Below are positions 22,884-34,694 of a DNA stretch of 64,000 nucleotides, piece after piece. This DNA comes from Tuctoria greenei. Taxonomy: Eukaryota > Streptophyta > Magnoliopsida > Poales > Poaceae. The notes under the pieces are model-generated. The model saw only the letters and a list, made by a program, of their open reading frames with translations. It was not told the origin of the DNA and ran no database searches. Where the stretch lies: assembly GCA_036927565.1 (NCBI GenBank), contig JAYESD010000002.1, positions 145,521,167-145,585,166 on the forward strand, given 5' to 3'. The translations under genes and the position numbers were made by a program. Numbering within the stretch: position 1 is the stretch's first letter; every line of letters starts with the position of its first letter.

Positions 22884-24451
22884 AACTCCCCCACACTTAG
22901 TCCTTTAATCGTCCTTGAGTGAAGGCATGAAAAACTAAGTGCTAAGATAAAACTTTGCATCGATTATGAAAGGATTATACAAAGTATTTCAATTGATACC
23001 TTTGCTTGTGAACCGTTTGTTGTGTGGCTGGCACATCATCTTGGGCGTTTGAGAGGTGGAATAGTTTAGTGCATCTCACTGCCCGGACTTTCTCCTGTTG
23101 AAATATCTTCGAATATGTCTATATTTGGAATGTCAAAATGATTATGCCTTTTTCCCCTCAACTGGATTCTCTTAACTCACTCAAAAGTGTTTGAATCCTC
23201 ACCTTGGCATTGTGTTGCCACTTTTGTCCCTACTACTAAGTATGCCTTTTTTTGGAGCTTTGTATGGATAAAGAGTAGCACACTTTCAATTTATATATTA
23301 CTAAGTAAAAAACGAGATCCATACGAGCAGACCATGTAATAAAAATCAATGACTAAGGAAATTCTGGCGCACATATTATGGGTGGTGGCTGATGGATGAC
23401 GAATGATGGTCGTGACTCCCATTTGATCACTGTCTTTTTGTGAAAGGATATTGGCTCTCTTTTTATTGAATTTTTTAGAGCTCTTATAGCCCTGCCTTCT
23501 ACTCCTTTTTATGCATCTTTTAATTGAGAGAGGATTTAGCAATAATCTCATGGAGTGTCCTATGATGGTGGATGGATAAAAGTGATGGAATATGGCGGAG
23601 TGCACAAGAAATTCCTAATCAAAGATTTTATGCAAGTCACTCAATAGGGTCAAGACTATGACAAAGTTTAATGAAAATGCAAAGTGGCATATGCATATGT
23701 TTTTCTATATTTATATCATATGTCCTTGGTGGGTATTTAAATTCTAATGAGAGGGGAAGGCAAAACATTAATACTTCAAAATTGTGCAAAATTCAAAATC
23801 AATTTCAAACAAGGATGGTTTTGTCCATGGGTTTATTTTAATCATTATATTACACCAATCAAAAACTTAGATGAAATGTTGTCCTAAATTAATGATATGG
23901 GTCCAGACATATGGTTGTGAAATCAAAATACAAGGTATACTAATCTCATATTTAAGAAATTTTGCATTGTTTATTTTAATTTAGTTGATTATAAATTAAT
24001 TTTTCATGAATGCATAGAAAATTGCAACTCAATTTGCGGTGAATCATATAGAACTGGGGACAAGAAGTCCAATCTGTCGTTGTGTAGTGAAACGAGCCCG
24101 AGAGGGGCCACCAACAAGTCAGCCGAGCTAGGGGGTCGGTCGACCTGTGGCTGGCTCCCCTGGTGCTCTGCTTCATTGTGTTATTTCGCGTGTTTGTTTG
24201 TGACATGTCTTTGGGTGAAACGCGTGATCTATTTGTCGCGAAATCGCAAAGGACTCCTCCTCCGAACTTGTTACTGGGAACTTTATTTACGGTAAATAAA
24301 CTAAAGGGGAACTTTACCGGTGTTAGATTAACAAGGAAGTTTACTTTATTGAATAAAAATTGGGGGTGCTTACATTATTGAATTACAAATATGGGAATGA
24401 AAAAAAAAGCAAGCAAAGGCGTAAGCACCCAATGCCTAATGGGACGTCTAG
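22884..24451 (-). other. 3' untranslated region of an Athila element, block copy 1; no gene
   Basis: AT-rich sequence collinear with 28374-28523 plus 37511-38971 and related, in inverse orientation, to 34700-36281 of the full-length Athila element. A paired TCGGCCGA-type motif occurs near 24114-24142. No gene is evident. Confidence 0.6.
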
Positions 24452-24775
24452 TCATGGTGCTTTATAGATGTTGGACATCCCTATGGCCTCGTATAAGAGC
24501 TTTACTTTAGTATTTATGCCATGGCAGACACCATCAATCTCCTCCTTAAGGGTATCAATATCATCCTTAAGTTCTGCCCTCGTGCGCGCTAGCTTTTTGC
24601 TCTCAAAACAGAGATTTGCTATTTTCTTAGCAAGTCGCGCCGCATTGGTGCAGGGAGATTTTTCATCACCGCTTTGATATTGGCACGGAGGTCTTTTTAT
24701 AGCAGGTGGTGATAGGTGATGCCTCACCCTGGAGGGAGATGAGCCCGTCAACAACTCCAAGGATATGTTATCCAC
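24452..24775 (-). pseudogene. C-terminal remnant of the Athila env-like gene, block copy 1
   Basis: The - strand frame contains SSPSRVRHHLSPPAIKRPPC followed by a charged helical segment (SKKLARTRAELKDDIDTLKEE). The same sequence occurs at 38972-39274 in copy 2. The upstream part is removed by the tandem-duplication junction at 24945. The product is unknown and too short to work. Confidence 0.6.
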
Positions 24776-25630
24776 ATGCTTTTATAGACCTTTTCCATAA
24801 TCTTTTAGCGTTCTCACAACTTGGATTATGAAACGATCGTTCGTGGGCTCCGGCGAGGTACGAGTTGGCGACTTGTAGTGGTGCCTTACTATGTCACCCT
24901 TCTTCGTCTTGAGCGTGCCCGTGTACTTCTCGCCAGGCTGAAGCGTGTTGAGTTCGTGTGCGTACCGATCCGTCAGGTTGTTATGTTGTTACCCAGAACG
25001 AAAACATAGATTAGGTGATGAATGATTTAGTATGGCTAGTGTAAGTGCGTACTCGGGGGTCTTGCTCCTCGACATCTCCAACTATTCATGTCTAGGTCTT
25101 AGCTCCGTGACTTGTTAGTTTCCCAATAATGGGGTGGATCTCGGCCACCCTGGTCTACTTGTGACCCAAGAGCTTTGTGGATGCCCCTGGGTGGATTTGA
25201 ATCATTCGAACATTCATGTCATGACACACGGCTATCGCTGACTGTCAGTGGAGGATGTGTTCCGATCACCCGAACGGAATTGGTTCAACCGGGTTTTACC
25301 TGGGTTACCTGTTAATAGCACACCAAGCGCAGTATTTTTGAACCTACCATGGGACTTCCTGGTCTGCTCAACCCTCAGGGCACATGAACGGCTCGCTGGC
25401 GGGAAGCATTTTTTTGTGGCTAACAACCTGACCTCGTGAGAAGCTCAGGGTCTGCCAAGCGTTCTCGGCTAACAACGATGGGGCGCTTGCACCTCATCTG
25501 AATTAGTTCGAGCCGCTTGTGGTCAGGCTATAATTGAGTAAATACTAACACATTTTCTTTCTCTTATTTTTCAGAGTCCCTGGTGCAATGGCAAGTTCAA
25601 CCTACGACCAACTCCGCGAAGACTCAGATA

Positions 25631-26150
25631 AAGTCTTGGGGGCTACTGATGGAGTTTTGTACCCAGGGTACCAACATATGGGATCCAAAGATACTTGACC
25701 ACTGCGCGGCTATGAACTAAAGATACTCTTGGATCGAGGAGGGACCCGCCATTGACCCCACAGCCACGAGAGGTCAGGGTATTTTACTAGCCTGAGTCCC
25801 GGACGAGAGGTCGGGCAGATGATTCCTCCCGGGGTCGAACCCTGGCAAGGCGAGTAGTTGGGGGCACTTATGATGGACGGTGTGAGTGGTAAGTCTTGGG
25901 GGCTACTGATGGAGTTTTGTACCCCGGGTACCAACATACGGGATCCAACGATACTTGACCACTACGCGGCTATGGACTAAAGATACTCTTGGATTGAGGA
26001 GGGACCCGCCATTGACCCCACAGCCACGAGAGGTCAGGGTATTTTACTAGCCTGAGTCCCGGACGAGAGGTCGGGTAGATGATTCCTCCCGGGGTCGAAC
26101 CCGGGCAAGGCGAGTAGTTGGGGGCACTTATGATGGACGGTGTGCGTGGT
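25631..26150 (+). repeat. 260-bp tandem duplication covering polypurine tract and LTR start
   Basis: The segment beginning aagtcttgggggctactgat starts at 25631 and again at 25891. The two units run in parallel to tgtgagtggt and tgtgcgtggt and differ at about ten positions by eye. Copy 1 of the larger block has only one unit, so this arose after or during the block duplication, or was lost there. Confidence 0.9.
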
Positions 26151-26799
26151 AACTTTGCCAGGGGGAGCACCCGCGATGTGACCCGTTGCAGGACAAGCCT
26201 AACATCCATCCCATCCATCGTCAGAAGGGCGGTAACTTCATCCTGACCGTGGTGCCTTGGAGATCATGATGAAGCCAAGGTTGAATCTTTTGACAGACTG
26301 GATACATAGAACAAACACTGTAAAATGACCCCACAATGAGGAATGTCGAGTAGATAGGGATGCCTCGCCCCCCTATAAAAGGACCCCCAAGGCCTTCAGC
26401 GTGGGGGGCGAATTCACTCTATACTCGCGATTACTATACGCATTTTACTTCCCGCAAATCTTCTTGCATTTACTTACACACTTTTCCCTTTGGTCCTCTT
26501 ACACTGGTTTCCGTTGATGCACTTGCGTTCATGTTTTACTTTCTTACGCTCGTGTGTGATTACTTTTATGCATTACTTTCATAGATGATCTTACATTCTT
26601 AGAGTTCATATACTCGGGCCAGGCCCGCTTGTAATCTATTCTCTTGTCTTTTGTGCTAACAAAGATCACAGAAGATTCACGTTGGACATAGGGCATTTTT
26701 GCCCGAACTAGGATAAATTTCTTGTTCTTTGCAGGCTAGCCATACGGAGACGAACGTGTTTCAATAAATTTTTACTAGTCATTTTATGAAATGGTGACA
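25647..26799 (+). mobile_element. Tat-like LTR in block copy 2, with duplicated front end
   Basis: Counterpart of 20428-21318. The polypurine tract cttgggggctac precedes TGATGGAG at 25647. The same tract and start recur at 25907 because of a 260-bp tandem duplication. The TATA box is at 26374-26380. The right end is as uncertain as in copy 1. Confidence 0.55.
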
Positions 26800-27273
26800 C
26801 CGCCAAAAAGAGAACAGAGGAAGAGGCAAGCCATGCTTCTGCGTCCACTTCTCCAAGACAGGAGCAAAGAATTGAAGTTGAAGAAGACGGAGGAAAATCC
26901 ATGTCATCGATTTTTTGTGTGAGACCTCACCAATAGGAAAATTTGGTAGTTATCTTATATTTGCATTTTTCGAACCCCATTTGACTTCCCCCATTTAGTT
27001 TGCATTTACCACAGATTGTTTGATTTTCTTTAGGATGTTGAGAATTTTATATTCTCAACTTAGATTTTTTATTTTATTTGAAAAAAAAATATTGGTTTTG
27101 ACAAAGTTTTATTTGGAAAGAAATTTTCGAAGCAATGTTTGTGGCCAATCACCCAACGGCAGAAAATATAGACGTAGCGAAGCCACTTTCCAAAAGGGAA
27201 CCAGGAGGGCCCACCTACAAGTGCGACCGAACCCCCGGTCGGCCGACTAGGGAGGAGTGCCATTTTTGCCCTC

Positions 27274-28373
27274 TGTTGGTTTTTCTTATAAAAAGAGAAG
27301 AATCTGCAAGCGCATGGAAATACAACTATAGCACTTCCCCTTAAAAAAGTATACCCATGGGTATCGAATCCAAGGAACGTGTGTGAGATCTTCTAGCTTG
27401 TTCTCTAAAGGAACACACTTTGTTTCGCAGGTAAGGATCTGAGAGAAATTCAACGGTTTGAATTCTAGGCCACAGTGGTCTACAACAACTAATTGTTCGG
27501 GCATGGGTTCACCCCTGGCAAAACCAAGATGATTCCCGCCACGAGCCTATGGCATACCGAACGTGGAGGATTACTAAGGACAGATCAAGCTGTCACCACC
27601 TACTGTCTACCTCTTCAATCTGTGGGTCTACGAGATATCCACTGATGAATTCTAACCTAAGCACCACACTTAAGTTTTAATTCACAACTCTAATCATTTC
27701 AAATGCAATGCTACGACTAGAGCCTCTAATAAATTAAAGCACTGAACCCACAAGCAGTTACGTAAGCAAACTACTATGAAATAGAAATCAAACTTGTATT
27801 GAATTCACGAAAGTTTCTTACTTGATTCCGGTAGAACTTCCATAGAGGTACAAGTGGGGAAGTGGAACTTGACAAGCCCAAGCATCGTCCTCCTAGCTCC
27901 TCCTCACTCTCTTTCTACTTGGTTGGACACTTGGGCATCTCTAAACCTTATGAGTGGAGTACTACTCTCAAACTTTTGGTGTGTGTGAAGTGAGAGAGTG
28001 AGGGGGTATTTATACACGAGTTCAGTCGGTTTGGCACCACAATTAGCGAGTGAATCAATCATTACCGCCATCAGGAAGCCACAGGGAGGGTGACATGCTT
28101 CGATTGATCGTGTTTGCCGCAGAACCAAGTTGATAGAGCCAGAGGGTCGGCCAACCTGGTCCTAGCCCCCCTCGACTGTGTTTTCTTGGAATGACTGACA
28201 GGTGGGCCTAAATCCCCTTCTCGCGTGAATCGATGTTGGATCCCCTTGTATACGCCTGGGAATGGGTCCATGGATCCATGTGATGCCACATGTCATTGCC
28301 TTATTGGTCGAATGATGACTTTTTGGATTGCTGCCTGCATTCTTTGATATTTAGCATTTAAGGACCGTCAACA
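27274..28373 (-). mobile_element. Athila-type LTR, block copy 2
   Basis: Counterpart of 21798-22883, from TGTTGGTTTTTC to ACCGTCAACA, followed by the same polypurine tract (read on the - strand). Its internal region is interrupted at 28523 by the full-length + strand Athila element. Confidence 0.85.
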
Positions 28374-28523
28374 AACTCCCCCCACCCTTAGTCCTTTGCT
28401 TGTTCTTTTGTGAAGGCATGAAAATCAAAGTGCTAAGATAAAACTTTGCTTTGAATCTGAAAAGAGTATGCAATGTATTTCAAATGATACCTTTGCTTGT
28501 GAGCCCTTTGTGGTGTGGCTACC

Positions 28524-29717
28524 TGTTGACAGTCCTTAAGTACCACATTTTGACCGTCAATTCACCTCATAATGTGCATAAAAGAAACACAAAACATAGT
28601 GGTAGGGTTATACACTAACCCAATTCCACAGGTGTTGGTGTTTATTCGTAATGAGGTGAATTATTACCCAAAATACCAAAACATGCAAGGATGAATCAAT
28701 AAAAAATGGATTTCAACAAATCAGGCGATGACACGTGGCAACACATGGATCAAATGGCCCACAAACAGAAGAATACGAGGAGATCCACTGGTGTTGCACC
28801 CATATATATCAAGAGGGCCCACCTGGAAGCCACCTGGAGGAAGCACTCCTCGAGGGGAGCCTTGACCAGGTCGGCCGAACCCCCTGGTCGGCCGACCTAT
28901 TCCTGGTGCCAAACTCGGTCAAATGACACGTGTTGGTTCCTCCCGATTCTCTGGAGTTAATGGTGACAGATTTGCACATTAATTATGGCGGGAACCGACC
29001 TATAAATAGACCCCCTCACCTCACTTCTCAAACACACCAAAAGTTGAAAATAGTGCTACACTCAAAAGGTTTAGAGTAGTCCTAGAGGCTACCAAAGTAG
29101 AAGGAGAATGTGGTGAAGAGTCTAGGAGAAGGAGGTTTGGGCTTGTCAAGTCCCTCTTCTACACTTGTACCCCTACAAAAGTTTTAGTCAATCAAGTAAG
29201 CCTTTGTGAGTTCAATACAAGTTTGGTCTTTTATTCTTAGTAGTTTGCATAAGTAGTTACTTGTGGGTTCACTGATTAAATTCATTAGAGGCTCTAGTTG
29301 TAGCTTTGTGTTCAAAACAACTAGAGTAGTGATTTAGAACGTAAGCGCGGATATCTCGTAGACCCACGGATTGAAGAGGTAGGCAGTAGGTGGTGATAGC
29401 CTTATCTGTCCTTCATAATCCTCCACGTTTGGCTATGCCATAGGCTCTTGGCGGGAGTCATCGTAGTATTGCTAGGAGTAAGCCCATGCCCGAAGCAAGC
29501 ATCTACCGCAAACTACCTTGAATTTGGATCAATACTTTGAATTCCTCCCTGTTCCTTGCCTACCAAACAACTTTGTGTCCTTGGGTGACCTAGTTCGAAA
29601 GATTAGCACACACGTTCTTTGGATTCGATACACTTGGGAATACTGCTTAAGGGGAAGTGCTACAACGGTATTTCCATGCACTTGCGGATAACCTTGTGGT
29701 GTTAAGAAATACCAACA
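28524..29717 (+). mobile_element. 5' LTR of the full-length Athila element
   Basis: Starts TGTTGACAGTCCTTAAG and ends GTTAAGAAATACCAACA. A paired motif (ggtcggccgaacc ... ggtcggccgacc) lies near 28868-28897 upstream of a likely TATA box (ctataaatag near 29000). Confidence 0.92.
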
Positions 29718-29724
29718 AGCATTT

Positions 29725-29742
29725 TGGCACCGTTGTCAGGGA
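29725..29742 (+). other. Primer binding site (tRNA-Asp type)
   Basis: TGGCACCGTTGTCAGGGA lies seven bases after the LTR and matches the tRNA-Asp-type site of Athila elements with three changes (compare TGGCGCCGTTGCCGGGGA at 16824-16807). Confidence 0.85.
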
Positions 29743-29841
29743 ACGGTTGCTGTTAATCTTCGAACCAAGATCACCCTCGTATCATATCCCCCTTATCTAT
29801 CATCTTACCTCTCTTATTCTTACCTTACCACCACCATATAA

Positions 29842-30681
29842 ATGGAGCAACCCACCATTCTTTCTTATTCTGCTCCGAAGGGCAAGTTCTGTGAGCCACC
29901 GCCTTCGGCGGAACCTATTTTTTCAACCAGCTATGAACTTCGCCCTGGCTTTATCGCCATGGTTCGGGAACAATCCTTCTCATGAACGGATTTTGAAAAC
30001 CCTTACCACCATCTAAGAGAGTTCAAACAATTGTGTTCATGCCTTCTAATCAAAGGTATAACACAGGAAACTCTCAAATGGAAGTTGTTTCCTTTTTCCC
30101 TCAAGGAAAAAGCCAAACAATGGTAACCATTGCGTTGGGAAGACAAACGGTGATTGGAGTGAATTACGAGACAAATTTCGTCTTGCTTTCTTTCCCATTG
30201 CCCGAATTGTTTCCTTACGAAAGGAAGTACTATGCTTCCAGCAGATGGAGAAGGAATCCATAGGTGCAGCTTGGGACAGATTTTCTCTTTTGAAAAATTC
30301 TAGCCCAGATTTGTTAATCCCTGATCTAATGCTTTTGCAACATTTCTTCATGGGATTGAACAAAGAGTCTGCCCTATATCTTGACATTATAGCTGGAGGA
30401 TCTTTCCTCCATAGGACTCCAGAAGAAGGCAAGGATCTTCTGGACAGAATTCTAGAAAATTCTTCCTTCATTATGTGTCTTAATGAGCCTTCCCAAGAGG
30501 AAGTCGTGTCAAGAACGGAGAATACACTCTTGGACAAGGATGAACCCATTTCTTGTTTACCCCAAGCCTTGCCAGAGGAATCCTCTCCCGAACTTGAGAC
30601 TACGAAGGTAGAAGAAATTCAACCCTCGCAGTTTCCATTTTACTTCGAGGAAGAGCTTTTGAAGATTATGGAAATACCTTG
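29842..30681 (+). pseudogene. gag: Athila gag remnant
   Basis: Starts with MEQPTILSYSAPKGKF at 29842. Family-like stretches include YELRPGFIAMV, HHLREFKQLCSCLLIKGIT and LKWKLFPFSLKEKAKQW in shifting frames, then an open part 30245-30682 (AAWDRFSLLKNSSPDLLIPD, LDIIAGGSFLHRTPEEGKDL). At least two frameshifts break it. I see no CCHC zinc knuckle, so that part has been lost or was never present in this subfamily. Confidence 0.8.
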
Positions 30682-30768
30682 AGGTATTGTTGCTATAGGA
30701 AACCTTCATTGCCACCAAATCCACCTGAACCACCTGACGGGGTGTTCGTCCGTCAGACGGCCAAGTAG

Positions 30769-33700
30769 TTGACCTCTATCCTAAGCAGCGAGTGGACAGC
30801 TGAAGTCGAGAATTCACCCGAAATTCTTCAGATGACCTCACCTTTGGCTACTATTTTGTGTTCTATTAGAGGGACACCAATGAGACTCCTATACAACCCT
30901 ACTGTTGGAGCAAATCTCATTTCCGATTCTTGTGCTCTCGCCATTCTTGGCGATGTGCTATTGGCACCAACACACAAATCCTTCCGAGATTCATTCGGAA
31001 CATTCTTGAAGGATGTGGGGTTTTGCAACAAGTTTCTGTTAGACACAAAGATGTTGAGGCTCTCCTAGATTTTCACGTGTTCGAAATCAAAGATTTCGAC
31101 AACATGATAGGGATTCCTATTGAGAAATTTCTCATGGAAGTTCCTTTGGAAGGAAGCCTCAATATCAAACTTGGAGGGAGAAATTTATCCATGCCTATTC
31201 TACATTCAAAGAACACATCTGCAGAATCTCCCATCCAATATGAGCCAATGGAGGAGTTTAGGACTCTTCAATTTTTAGAACCCCTTGAAATTGAAGGAGA
31301 AGAAGACTTCGTCCAAGAGGAGGATGAATTTTAGGAGGAAATTGAATTGCCAAAAGAAGAGTCCTCCCCAAAACCTTCTGTTGAGCTCATGATTCTACCT
31401 CCAGGCCTACGTTATGCCTTTCTAAATGGCGATTTGGAAGCCCCTGTCATCATAAGTGACAAGCTTTCAGATGATGAAACACTCAAACTCATAGCCATGT
31501 TTGAAAGGCATAGAGCTGTTTTTGGATATTCACTTCAGGATCTCAAGGGAATTAGTCCAGCGTTATGCACCCATCGTATTCATATTAACCATGAGAGTGT
31601 CCCCTCAAGGGAACCTCAAAGGTGATTGAATAATGCGATGCGGGAAGTTGTCAAGAAAGAAGTCTTGAAACTTCTGCATGCTGGGATTATTTATCCCATT
31701 CCTCATAGTGAATGGGTAAGTCCAGTTCATGTAGTGCCTAAGAAGGGAGGTATGACGGTCGTTCAAAATGAGAGGAATGAATTAATTCCTCAATGGACCG
31801 TCACGGGGTGGAGGATGTGCATTGACTACCGAAAACTTAACAAGGCAACAAGGAAAGACCATTTTCCATTGCCCTTCATCGATGAGATGTTAGAGTGATT
31901 GGCAAAACACTCCTACTTCTATTTCCTTGATGGGTATTCGGGATATCATCAAATTGCTATCTATCCCGATGATCAAAGTAAGACCACGTTCACATGTCCT
32001 TACGGGACCTATGCCTACCGGCGTATGTCCTTTGGACTTTGTAACACTCCTGCGTCTTTCCATGCATGATGTCTATATTTTCAGACATGATCGAGGATAT
32101 CATGGAAGTTTTCATGGACGATTTCTCCGTCTATGGAAAAACTTTTGATCATTGTCTAGAAAATTTAGACGGGGTCTTACAAAGATGCCAGGAGAAGGAC
32201 CTTGTGCTCAATTGGGAAAAGTCCCATTTCATGGTCCGAGAAGGCATCGTTCTTGGACGCTTGGTGTCCGAGAGAGGGATAGAGGTGGACAAGGCTAAAA
32301 TTGAAGTTATTGAAAAACTTCCACCTCCTATCAATGTTAAGGGAATCCACAGCTTTTTAGGTCATGTGGGGTTCTACCGATGATTTATTAAGGATTTCTC
32401 CAAAATCGCCAGACCCCTCACCAACCTATTAGCTAAAGAAGCTCCCTCTAATTTCGATGATGAATGTCTTGAATCTTTTGATATACTCAAAAAGGCACTC
32501 ATCTCAGCTCTAATCATCGAACCTCTTAATTGGGCGCTGCCATTCGAAATCATGTGTGATGCCAGTGACTTTGTTGTTGGTGCGGTCTTAGGCCAAACCA
32601 AAGATAAAAAGCATCATGCAATAGCCTACGCTAGCAAAACTCTGACAGGAGCCCAACTCAATTATGCCACAACTGAGAAAGAGCTCCTAGCAGTAGTTTT
32701 TGCTATCGACAAGTTTAGATCCTATTTGGTTGGAGCAAAGGTCATAGTCTACACAGACCATGCTGCTTTGAAATATCTGCTTACCAAAAAGGATGCTAAA
32801 CTCAGGATAATTTGATGGATTCTTCTACTCCAAGAAATTGATCTGGAAATAAGAGATAAGAAAGGAGTAGAGAATTCAGTAGCAGATCATCTTTCACATA
32901 TGGAAGTCACACAAACCATGGGCATACCTATCAATGACTTCCTACGAGATGATATGCTCCTCAAGGTGACGGACTCTCACCCTTGGTATGCGGATATCGT
33001 GAACTTTATGGTCACGGGATACGTACCACCAGGGGAGAACAAAAAGAAACTCATTTATGAGAGTCGTAGACACCTTTGGGATGACCCTAACCTCTATAGA
33101 GTATGTGCTGATGGCCTTCTTAGAAGGTGCGTCCCATCAATCGAAGGCACCAAAACTATAGAGCAATGCCATGCTGGCCCCTATGGTGGTCATTACGGTG
33201 TTTACCGTACTCAGGCAAAGATCTGGCAGAGTGGATTCTATTGGCCTTCAATGTATGAAGATAACAAGGAATTCATTCGCAGATGTTGGAAATGCCAGAA
33301 GCATGGTGGAATCTCTGCTCGCAATGCGATGCCCTTAACATACAATCTCCAAGTGGAATTATTTTATGTATGGGGTATTGATTTCATCGGACCTTTTCCT
33401 AGGTCTTATGATTGCGAGTATATTCTGGTTGCCGTCAATTATAGGTCAAAATGGGTAGAAGCATTGCCATGCAAAAATGCTAATTCCATACAAGCAAGGA
33501 AAATGTTCCATGAGATAATTTTCCCACGCTTTGGAACTCCATGTATGGTCATAAGTGATGGTGGGTCTCATTTCATAGATAAGACCTTCCGGAAATTTTT
33601 AAGGGAACTTGGAGTCCAGCATAACATTGCTACCCCATACCACCCACAGACAAGTGGTCAAGCAGAAACATCTAATAAGCAAATTAATAATATTCTGCAA

Positions 33701-34286
33701 AAGACTGTCTTGGAAATGGGAACGGGATGGAAAAAAGCTACCCGATGCATTTTGGGCATATCGTACTGCCTACAAGTCACCTATCGGCATGTCTCCTTTC
33801 CAACTTGTCTATGGGAAGACTTGCCATCTTCCCATAGAATTGGAACATAGGGCGTATTGGTCCATCAAGCGGTGGAACATGAATCTTAACGAAGCTGGAA
33901 ATCACCGATTAAAGCAAATCTCTGAGTTGGAGGAATGGAGAGATAAGGTGTACCACGGTGCCAGAATTTATAAAGAGAGAACCAAAAGATGGCACGATAA
34001 GAGGATTATGCCGAAAGAGTTCAAACCTGGAGATAAAGTTTTACTCTTTGACTCTAGGGTTAAACTCTTTGGACATGGGAAGCTTAGAAGTAAATGGGAA
34101 GGACCCTTCACTGTAGTAGAGACCACATCCCATGAAGCAATCACACTCCAAGGTGATGATGGTCAACTATTCAAAGTGAATGGGCACCGACTCAAATTAT
34201 TTCTCGATTCCCAAAAGGATACAGAAAAAGAATTTGACGTGGTAAATCTAATCGATTTCCATGCCATTTCTTTCAATTCTGTTTAA
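30769..34286 (+). pseudogene. pol: Athila pol remnant: protease-like region, reverse transcriptase, RNase H, integrase
   Basis: The protease-like region (about 30880-31200) has YNPTVGANLIS where a D(T/S)GA site would be expected, so no catalytic Asp is visible. Reverse transcriptase shows GWRMCIDYRKLNK (about 31807), FLDGYSGYHQI, SFGLCNTPASF and VFMDDFSVYG (32108-32137). RNase H is at about 32540-32815 (MCDASDFVVGAVLGQ, TEKELLAVVFAIDKFRSYL, YTDHAALKYL). Integrase has an HHCC finger (GGHYG to CWKCQKHG), catalytic WGIDFIGPF, ISDGGSHF and SGQAETSN, so DDE is complete. It ends with a GDKVLLFDSR segment near 34040. In-frame stops are at 31332, 31623, 31896, 32381 and 32813; frameshifts lie near 31050, 32065 and 33740. 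Confidence 0.92.
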
Positions 34287-34572
34287 ATTCTCCTTGTCCA
34301 ACTAATGGGCCCATCCAATTCTTCATCTATGAGGCCCATTTAATCGACCCGAGAAAATGTGGCCCGAACGGAGCCAGAAGGGGGTCGGCCGAACACTAGG
34401 GTCGGCAGACTCTCCCTTCGCACCGTTCACATTCTTTTTTTCTTGTGTTGATCCTCCTCGATATCCTCCACAAAATCCTTGGTGAAACGCATCGTTCCCC
34501 GCCTATTTAAAGGACAGAAACAGAGAGGAAAGTTGCACCTCATTGAATCATTATCCTCCTCCCGTCCTCCCC

Positions 34573-34694
34573 ATGGCCGACAAGAAAATTGTGCCTCACG
34601 CCTCCTCCAGCTCAACCTTCAACCTTAGCGGGGACATTACGCCGACCAACGACAAAACTTCCCTCGCCCGACAGCATAGGATGCATACTACTTA
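34573..34694 (+). pseudogene. N-terminal stub of the Athila env-like gene
   Basis: Starts MADKKIVPHASSSSTFNLSG at 34573 and stops after about 40 codons. The same opening (MAGKDIVPHASSSSTFNLSG) begins the - strand remnant at 39703, which shows it is the genuine start of an Athila gene. The body of the gene is deleted here and the sequence runs straight into the 3' untranslated region. Confidence 0.65.

Larger units (their letters stand above)
19727..24944. repeat. Composite block, copy 1 of a tandem segmental duplication
   Basis: From gtgttgagttcg at 19727 the sequence is collinear with the block beginning at 24945. It includes a + strand Tat-like 3' region and LTR (to about 21318), a linking stretch, a - strand Athila LTR (21798-22883) and the Athila 3' internal region. 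Both copies share the same junction 'tttttgccctc' before the Athila LTR, so the nested insertion came before the duplication. In the LTR part compared by eye the copies differ at about 22 of 240 positions. Confidence 0.8.
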
